6,919 bases of DNA, from NCBI GenBank assembly GCA_020429545.1, contig JAGQLF010000042.1, positions 1 through 6,919 of the forward strand, written 5' to 3'. The translations under genes were made by a program, and so were the position numbers. How positions within the stretch are numbered: the first letter of the stretch is position 1; every line of letters starts with the position of its first letter. Shown in pieces: positions 1-5,600 of the stretch. The DNA is from Candidatus Dojkabacteria bacterium. GTDB lineage: Bacteria > Patescibacteriota > Dojkabacteria > J137. The notes below the pieces were generated by a model that saw only the letters and a list, made by a program, of their open reading frames with translations, ran no database searches and was not told the origin of the DNA.

Positions 1-2448
1 ATTATCTAAGCTTACCTTTATTTTATCTCCTTCAGAAATTTCATTTTCTAAAATCTTTTCACTAATCATATTTTCAATTTCTCTTGAAACTGCTCTTCTT
101 ATAGGACGCGCACCAAATTTCGGATCAAAATTAGTTCTTGCAAGTTCATTTACAACAGATTCATCAAACTCTATTTCAATATTCTGATCCTTTAATAACT
201 GTTCAGTTTTTTCTAGCACTAATTTAACTATTTTTTTAATTTCAGTTGGACTTAGTGCTTTAAACATAATCACTTCATCAAGCCTGTTTAAAAACTCAGG
301 TCTAAAATTTTGCTGTAAGATCTCAAACACTTTATCTTTTAATTCGTTCCAGCTTGGAACATTTTCGCTTGCATCTTTTATTTTTACTAAGCCATCATCT
401 TTAGGCTTCATTGCATCTAACATCTTGGAAACTTGATTGGCACCCATTGTAGCTAAGATTAGGTCAGATCCAATGTTACTTGTTGCAATAATAATTGTAT
501 TTTTAAAATCAACCACTCTACCTTTACCGTCTGTCAACTTACCGTCGTCCATAACTTGAAGTAGTATATTAAATACATCTGGATGAGCTTTCTCTATTTC
601 ATCTAGTAGAATAACACTATACGGTTTTCTCCTAACTTTCTCTGTTAGTTGTCCTCCTTCATCATAACCAACATAACCTGGAGGCGAACCGATAAGCCTA
701 GTTACTGCGAACTTTTCCATGTATTCACTCATATCCATTCTAATCATTGCGTCTTCATCACCAAACATGACTTCAGATAAAGCTTTAGCAAGTTCAGTTT
801 TTCCTACTCCAGTTGGTCCTAAAAACATAAAAGATGCAATAGGTCTATTTGGATCTTTAAGACCTGTTCTAGATCTTTTTATTGCTTGCGCAACAAGTCT
901 TACAGCTTCATTTTGGCCTATAATTCTTTGGTGTAATTTATCCTCTAGTTTAAGTAGATTTTGTTTCTCTTCAGAATTTAGCTCTGTAACAGGTACTCCA
1001 GTTACATCTGATATTACTTGCTGAATATCTTTTATTGTTACTTCAGGTGTTCCAGTTCCTCTTTCTTTCATCCATTCTGCTTCGATTGGTTTCATTTCTT
1101 CTCGTAATTTTTCAATATTAATTTTTATATCAGCTGCTTCTTTATGCAAACCGGCTCTAGTTAAAGATTCTCGTTCAGCTTCAAGTTTATTTATGTCATT
1201 TTTTAGTTTTAGTAATTCAGCAGGTTCACTAGAAAAGTTAAGCCTAACCTTGCTAGAAGCCTCATCTAAAACATCAATTGCTTTATCTGGTAAGAATCTA
1301 TTTTTTATATATCTGCCAGAAAGTACTGCTGCAGCATTTAGAGCATCTTCATTAATTTTTAATTTATGATGTGCCTCGTATCGCTCTTTTATACCTTTTA
1401 GAATATTAATACTCTGCTCAACTGTAGGCTCATTTACTTGTACTGGTTGGAATCGTCGCTCTAAGGCTGCATCTTTCTCAATATATTTTTGATATTCGTT
1501 TAGTGTTGTTGCTCCAATTACTTGCAATTCTCCTCTTGCAAGAGGTGGTTTTATAATATTTGAAAAATCTAGTTCACCTTGCTGTGCTCCCGAACCTACA
1601 ATTGTATGTAATTCATCAATAAACAAAATTACTTCTCTCTCTACTTTTTCTAACTCATTTATAAGTTTTTTTGCTCTTTCTTCAAATTCACCTCTAAACT
1701 TTGAACCTGCAACTAATCCAGTTAAATCTAGGGCTTTAACTTTTTTACCTTTTAAAATTTCTGGAACTTGCCCGTTTATAATTCTATGTGCAAGGCCCTC
1801 TGCTATTGCAGTTTTTCCAACTCCTGGTTCTCCAATTAAAACTGGATTATTCTTTTTTCTTCGAGCAAGTATTTCTATTACTCTAGAAATTTCTTTATCT
1901 CTTCCAATTACTGGATCAATTTTATTTTCTGTAGCAAGCTTAGTTAAATCTCTTGTGTATTCATCAAGTGTTGGTGTGTCTGTTTTCTCACCTACTTTCT
2001 CACCTTCTCGGTCTCCTTCTCCAACAATTTTTACAATTGCTTGTCTTGCCTGAGTGTGAGTAACAGCATATTTTTTTAAAAGTTGAGCTGCTAATCCTTC
2101 TCCTTCTACTATTAAGCCTAAAAAGATATGCTCAGTACCAATATAGTTATGGTTTAATTCTAATGATTCTTGATAAGCTTGTTGAATAACTTGAGTTGAT
2201 CTTGGTGTGAATGAGACTGTAGTACCACTAAATCCTCCATCAACCATTTGCTTTTCTAACTGACTTTCTAGTTCATCAAGTTTAATTCCTAATTCTTTAA
2301 AAACTCTATTCATTACGACATTATCTTTTGTTAGTGCATATAGTAAATGCTCAGTATCAACAGCACGTTGATTATATTTTCGAGCAATTTCTATAGATGT
2401 TTGTATTGCTTCTTGTGTTCTGTTGGAGAATAAATCTGAAATATTCAT
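1..2448 (-). CDS. clpC: ClpC-type AAA+ unfoldase (Clp ATPase), 3' end cut by window
   Basis: Hexameric cytosolic ATPase that unfolds proteins by threading them through its pore, classically for ClpP. 816 codons are visible and the stop lies outside; a ClpC is about 810-850 residues, so little is missing. Domains: double Clp N-domain 1-142; NBD1 with Walker A GEPGVGKT 206-213, Walker B ILFIDE 274-279 and arginines in LERRF 329-333; short coiled middle domain about 405-460, as in ClpC and far shorter than the ClpB M-domain; NBD2 with Walker A GPTGVGKT 544-551, Walker B VILLDE 612-617, pore loop GYVGY 591-595, sensor-1 TSN 656-658, RPEFLNR 716-722 and sensor-2 GAR 779-781. NBD1 pore loop reads KFRG (Phe251) where Tyr is usual. 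The 661-700 stretch is longer than normal and has no clear ClpP-docking tripeptide. No cysteine is present. ATG at 2448 is chosen because it starts the N-domain directly downstream of a promoter/CIRCE site; no Shine-Dalgarno is visible. The family call is very secure; the symbol rests on the short middle domain. Confidence 0.96.
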   Translation of the reverse strand, partial: MNISDLFSNRTQEAIQTSIEIARKYNQRAVDTEHLLYALTKDNVVMNRVFKELGIKLDELESQLEKQMVDGGFSGTTVSFTPRSTQVIQQAYQESLELNHNYIGTEHIFLGLIVEGEGLAAQLLKKYAVTHTQARQAIVKIVGEGDREGEKVGEKTDTPTLDEYTRDLTKLATENKIDPVIGRDKEISRVIEILARRKKNNPVLIGEPGVGKTAIAEGLAHRIINGQVPEILKGKKVKALDLTGLVAGSKFRGEFEERAKKLINELEKVEREVILFIDELHTIVGSGAQQGELDFSNIIKPPLARGELQVIGATTLNEYQKYIEKDAALERRFQPVQVNEPTVEQSINILKGIKERYEAHHKLKINEDALNAAAVLSGRYIKNRFLPDKAIDVLDEASSKVRLNFSSEPAELLKLKNDINKLEAERESLTRAGLHKEAADIKINIEKLREEMKPIEAEWMKERGTGTPEVTIKDIQQVISDVTGVPVTELNSEEKQNLLKLEDKLHQRIIGQNEAVRLVAQAIKRSRTGLKDPNRPIASFMFLGPTGVGKTELAKALSEVMFGDEDAMIRMDMSEYMEKFAVTRLIGSPPGYVGYDEGGQLTEKVRRKPYSVILLDEIEKAHPDVFNILLQVMDDGKLTDGKGRVVDFKNTIIIATSNIGSDLILATMGANQVSKMLDAMKPKDDGLVKIKDASENVPSWNELKDKVFEILQQNFRPEFLNRLDEVIMFKALSPTEIKKIVKLVLEKTEQLLKDQNIEIEFDESVVNELARTNFDPKFGARPIRRAVSREIENMISEKILENEISEGDKIKVSLDN
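349..468 (-). other. NBD2 insert replacing the ClpP-docking loop region
   Basis: This encodes residues 661-700 of the Clp ATPase, between sensor-1 (TSNIG) and the helix leading to FRPEFLNR. From T656 to R716 is 60 residues; E. coli ClpB, from memory, has about 33 here and B. subtilis ClpC a little over 40. ClpP partners carry a hydrophobic-Gly-hydrophobic tripeptide here (VGF in ClpC, IGL in ClpA). The window shows only MGA (668-670) and DGL (685-687), which do not match well. The segment is charged and lysine-rich. Whether it still docks ClpP cannot be told from sequence alone. Confidence 0.6.
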
Positions 2449-2466
2449 AGTTAATTCTACAAAATA

Positions 2467-2490
2467 CATTAATTTTATGCATTAATTTTA
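2467..2490. repeat. 11-bp direct repeat, period 13, in the clpC promoter/leader
   Basis: CATTAATTTTA occurs at 2467-2477 and again at 2480-2490, separated by TG. Read on the minus strand, each copy supplies a TAAAAT hexamer, one at 2490-2485 and one at 2477-2472. The upstream copy is the better-placed -10 box of clpC; the downstream copy would fall in the 5' leader. It may be a small tandem duplication or simply an AT-rich coincidence. Confidence 0.55.
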
Positions 2491-2514
2491 GCACTCATGC
2501 CCTAGCTCTGCCAA
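2485..2514 (-). promoter_or_regulatory. Sigma-70-like promoter of clpC
   Basis: On the minus strand TTGGCA (2514-2509, 5 of 6 matches to TTGACA) is followed after 18 bp by TAAAAT (2490-2485, 5 of 6 matches to TATAAT). A start site near 2478 would give a leader of about 30 nt before the ATG at 2448. The -35 hexamer lies inside the upstream arm of the CIRCE-like operator, so repressor binding there would block RNA polymerase. Confidence 0.7.
2488..2514 (-). promoter_or_regulatory. CIRCE-like HrcA operator upstream of clpC
   Basis: The CIRCE consensus is TTAGCACTC-N9-GAGTGCTAA. On the minus strand the window has TTGGCAGAG (2514-2506), exactly nine bases, then GAGTGCTAA (2496-2488). The downstream arm is perfect (9/9); the upstream arm matches 5/9 (TT-GCA retained). 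HrcA represses class I heat-shock genes such as groESL, dnaK and in some bacteria clp genes through this site. Placement 39 nt before the clpC start and over the promoter fits this role. The degraded arm could weaken repression, or the site could be a relic. Confidence 0.72.
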
Positions 2515-2534
2515 ATCCTCATGTCTGTTCGAGT

Positions 2535-2556
2535 GAAATTTGCGATAGCAAATTTC
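2535..2556. repeat. Perfect hairpin 1 of the palindromic element
   Basis: GAAATTTGC (2535-2543) and GCAAATTTC (2548-2556) are a perfect 9-bp inverted repeat around the 4-base loop GATA. No T-tract follows on either strand, so it does not look like an intrinsic terminator. G2535 is shared with the outer stem of the element. Confidence 0.85.
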
Positions 2557-2581
2557 GTATCGAGAACTCACTTCTCGATAC
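2557..2581. repeat. Perfect hairpin 2 of the palindromic element
   Basis: GTATCGAGAA (2557-2566) and TTCTCGATAC (2572-2581) are a perfect 10-bp inverted repeat around the loop CTCAC. It abuts hairpin 1 with no spacer, so the two would stack in a cruciform or in a transcript. No T-tract follows on either strand. Confidence 0.87.
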
Positions 2582-2653
2582 ACCAAACTACGCTTTGCTA
2601 CGTAAGGCACTCGAAGTGACAATTCGTGGATGTAATTTTTGAGGTTTTTCATA

Positions 2654-2659
2654 TACAAT
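2654..2659 (+). promoter_or_regulatory. Possible -10 box of the rightward gene
   Basis: TACAAT (5 of 6 matches to TATAAT) ends 9 bases before the ATG at 2669. No convincing -35 lies 16-18 bp upstream. If used, transcription would begin around 2666, giving an almost leaderless mRNA, which would agree with the absence of a Shine-Dalgarno sequence. In such AT-rich DNA a chance match is quite possible. Confidence 0.3.
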
Positions 2660-2668
2660 AATATAGAA

Positions 2669-5600
2669 ATGAAAATTAGATATTCACCAAAATCAGGTTT
2701 TGGTTTTTTGTCCTTGTTCTCTTTAAAGGGCATGTTTCTATTATTTAGTATATTAGTATTTTTTACTATCGGATCGGCTCTTGTAGATGGAAATCTCCTG
2801 TCATTAAATACCATGAGTAAAGTACTAGCCCAGGTGAGTGGTAGGCCTGCACCAAATTCAGGCACAATTGCCGACACACTCAAAGGGTACGAAAAAGCTG
2901 ATGGAATAGTACAAATAATGGATTCTTATGATAGATGTAGAATTATAGATCCAAATTTAGCTGAGCCAACAAGGGTTGCAGATTCCGGTGCATTAAATAA
3001 TGTCTCATTAGCAGATAATTTAGGTGGAATAAATCTATCACCTGTTTTAGATTATGCAGATTATGCAACAACCCCACAATATGAAAGTTCTTTTTCAAAA
3101 GGTAATGAATTAGGAATGTCCTACGTTCTTGGACTAGTTACAGATAAAAATGCAGTTTCGAATGTAGTTGGATTTATTAATGAAGCAAATCAAAATGGTT
3201 TTGTACCAGTTGTTAGGCTTTGTTATCCAGGCGGATGTAATTTTGATTTATCAAAAAATGCAGATGATGTAATTAATTTTTATAGGTCTGTAAGTTCTGC
3301 AGCAAGCGGAGATTTTGTTGCAATACTTGGTCCAAACGAACCAGGTTCTGGAGAACCACAGCTTGAAATGGAAGCATTTATGGTTAAGAATGGGGATTAT
3401 GGAACTTTAGTTGATAGGGCTGAGCAAGCAGCTACTGCACTTCAACCACTAAGGGCAAGCAACGGAGGAAATATGTACTTATCGCCAGCAGTTTTTAATG
3501 TAACAAATACAATAAATGATGATGCTCTTCAGTACTTTAAAAATGGACTGAATACTCAACTGTTTGACATAATTGCAATAAATACATATAACTTGGCTGG
3601 TGGAGAAGCTTACAGTTTTTATGAGACAACAGCAAAAGGCTTTCCATTAAAAGATACAGTTGAACAAAGTGGTTTAAAAGTTTTAGTAACAGAGTTTGGA
3701 ACTTTTACAGAAACTTTGGATTTTGAAAATTTAAAGGAAAACTTTGATGAATTTTGTTCTGATGATACAGTTGAAGGGGTAATGTTTTTTAGATCTTTTC
3801 AAAGTTTAGCTGATATTCAACCTGAACCACATCCAAACTTAATTCCAGATGATGTAATTAGTGACATTGTTTCAGGTTGTTCAAAAGGAAGCTTAAGAGA
3901 CTGGGCTTGGGCAAATTGTAATTTTGATTCTTGTATTTATGAAGAAGATCATGATGAAAGATCAATTGCAAAAGCTTGTGGAGTAAGTACACCTCAAACA
4001 AGAACAGATAAAACAGGTGCTGCCCTTAGGCTAAGGTGTGTAGAAACAGGTTGTGGAATAGATTGGCAACAGACCCTACAAGTCTCTCTTCCAATTAAGC
4101 AGTTTGGATCAACGTTAGTCTCTGGAACACAAAACTATAATTATCCAGCAATTTGTGCAGAACTTGCATACTTCTACAACACAGGAGTTTACGATCCACT
4201 TAATCAATTTGCAGGTGAACTAAAAGGAGATAATGGATTAACATATCCAATGCCTTGGCTTGGAAGTGCAATAAACTGCTCAAGTGAACTTATAAAGGTA
4301 GCTAATCAAAATGCACTAGACTATACTTCATCTTATTCGCCAAGCTCTGGAAGTGGATTTAATCAAACAAAAGAAGAGGTAGCTACTGAAAGCACAGGAG
4401 AAACATATAAAGAGCTAGGATTTACAAATCCAGGAAGCTCGACAATAAATGTAGGTGATACAGATCAACTAATAGATGAGCGAACGGTATGTTTAGGTGA
4501 GGGATGTTTAGACAAATCTAAATCAATATCTGCACCAATTTATTCATCATATATTCCTGCTTCTCTTGCGCAGTCTTACTCAAATCCTGCATCTTGTAAA
4601 TCATCAGATTTATTAATTAGAAATGAACCAAACAATTATATTATTGGACCAGAAGTCTATATAAGCGATAGAAAAGCAGAAACGTTCTTTATAGGAAGCC
4701 ATGATATCTGTTATCAATATTTAATTAGAAATTCTGGTTCGAGTGCTGTAAATGAGCGGATGGCTTTTGGTCCAAATACAAAATTATCTTGTGGAATTGT
4801 AGATTCATCATCAATCCCTGCACAGGGTATAGCTGAACTAAATGGATTTAACTGTAATGCATTTACAAATTTATTAAATGCTGAAGTTGGTGGTGAGAAA
4901 ACTTATCATAAGGGTGTTGCAAATATTGCACCAAATTTACGTTGGTGTTTTAAGTATAATGCAAAGCCAGAAGACGAAGTTTTCTATTATAAATCAGATT
5001 TTGCGACTCCTCCTAAATTTGAAATACCAGGTATTTATGACTCTCTTTATGAGACATATAAAAGAAACCAAACAATAATGAGCGATAGATATTTAAAGAT
5101 TGTATTTAGAGAGAATGTTGGTTGGGAAGCTAAAGTTACTGTAAAAATGAGAGATTTAAATAGTCCATACGATAACGAGGCAGAGCCATACATGTATGCT
5201 CAAGAACTAAATTCTTGTACTGTTACAGATAATCTATTTGATAATAGATATAAATTAGGAAGAGGTAATCCAGAACAAACAACAAGCCAATATTTTGATT
5301 GGTTAGGATATTTAGACATAATGCAAGAATGGAATATGGTTTATTCTAGGGATTATATAAATAGTGCGGAAACAATTATTGAAAATCCATTAAAGAATCC
5401 TGAATTTGCAGATATACAAATTCCAGATACATTAAACAAAGACTATGTTCTCTTATCTGGAACAGCTAGTCAGTCCACAAGGTTCCCAATTCTAACGTGT
5501 GATGAAATAGCTCTAAATAAAGTAGGTATTGGGTTTAAAGGCTCAGAACCATATAGATTGACTGAAGATAAAATCTATGCAGCTAACTTTAACCCAACAT

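Larger units (their letters stand above)
2522..2621. repeat. 100-bp palindromic intergenic element (REP/MITE-like)
   Basis: The ends form a 14-bp imperfect inverted repeat, 12 of 14 paired: TGTCTGTTCGAGTG at 2522-2535 against CACTCGAAGTGACA at 2608-2621. Inside are two perfect hairpins (2535-2556 and 2557-2581) and a weaker third arm with TACG (2589-2592) facing CGTA (2601-2604). The whole can fold as an outer stem closing a multi-branch junction on either strand. It encodes no protein. Its left end is 7 bp from the clpC -35 box and its right end 47 bp from the next start codon. I see no target-site duplication. Words like TTCTCGATAC and CACTCGAA look to me like those of dispersed bacterial intergenic repeats, but that is an unverified impression. 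Confidence 0.75.

Noticed and set aside
719..1024. Plus-strand open frame of 101 codons
   Set aside because: It lies wholly antisense to conserved NBD2 and middle-domain coding sequence of the Clp ATPase; the Ser/Leu-rich translation is typical of a shadow frame.
1..2448. ClpB disaggregase assignment
   Set aside because: The middle domain between NBD1 and NBD2 is only about 55-60 residues and matches the ClpC type, whereas the ClpB coiled-coil propeller is about twice as long.
2535..2581. Hairpins as intrinsic terminators
   Set aside because: Neither stem is followed by a T-run on either strand, and both flanking genes are transcribed away from this region, so nothing needs terminating here.
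2522..2621. tRNA or other known structured RNA
   Set aside because: The multi-branch fold recalls a cloverleaf, but there is no T-loop GTTCRANNC in the right place, no anticodon arm of correct size and no 7-bp acceptor stem.
2522..2621. CRISPR array
   Set aside because: There is only one copy of each palindrome, with no regular spacers or repeated unit.
2732..2734. Met22 as the true start of the giant protein
   Set aside because: It would remove the basic n-region needed before the hydrophobic core, and the G-rich bases touching this ATG are too close to act as a Shine-Dalgarno. It is kept only as an alternative.
2488..2883. Minus-strand open frame of 131 codons crossing the intergenic region
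   Set aside because: It runs through the CIRCE site, the palindromic element and antisense to the signal-peptide region of the giant gene. Its translation has no recognisable domain, and its existence follows from the low stop density of the palindromes.
4878..5078. Plus-strand open frame of 66 codons
   Set aside because: It is a shifted frame within the long continuous reading frame of the giant exported protein, with no start signal or domain of its own.
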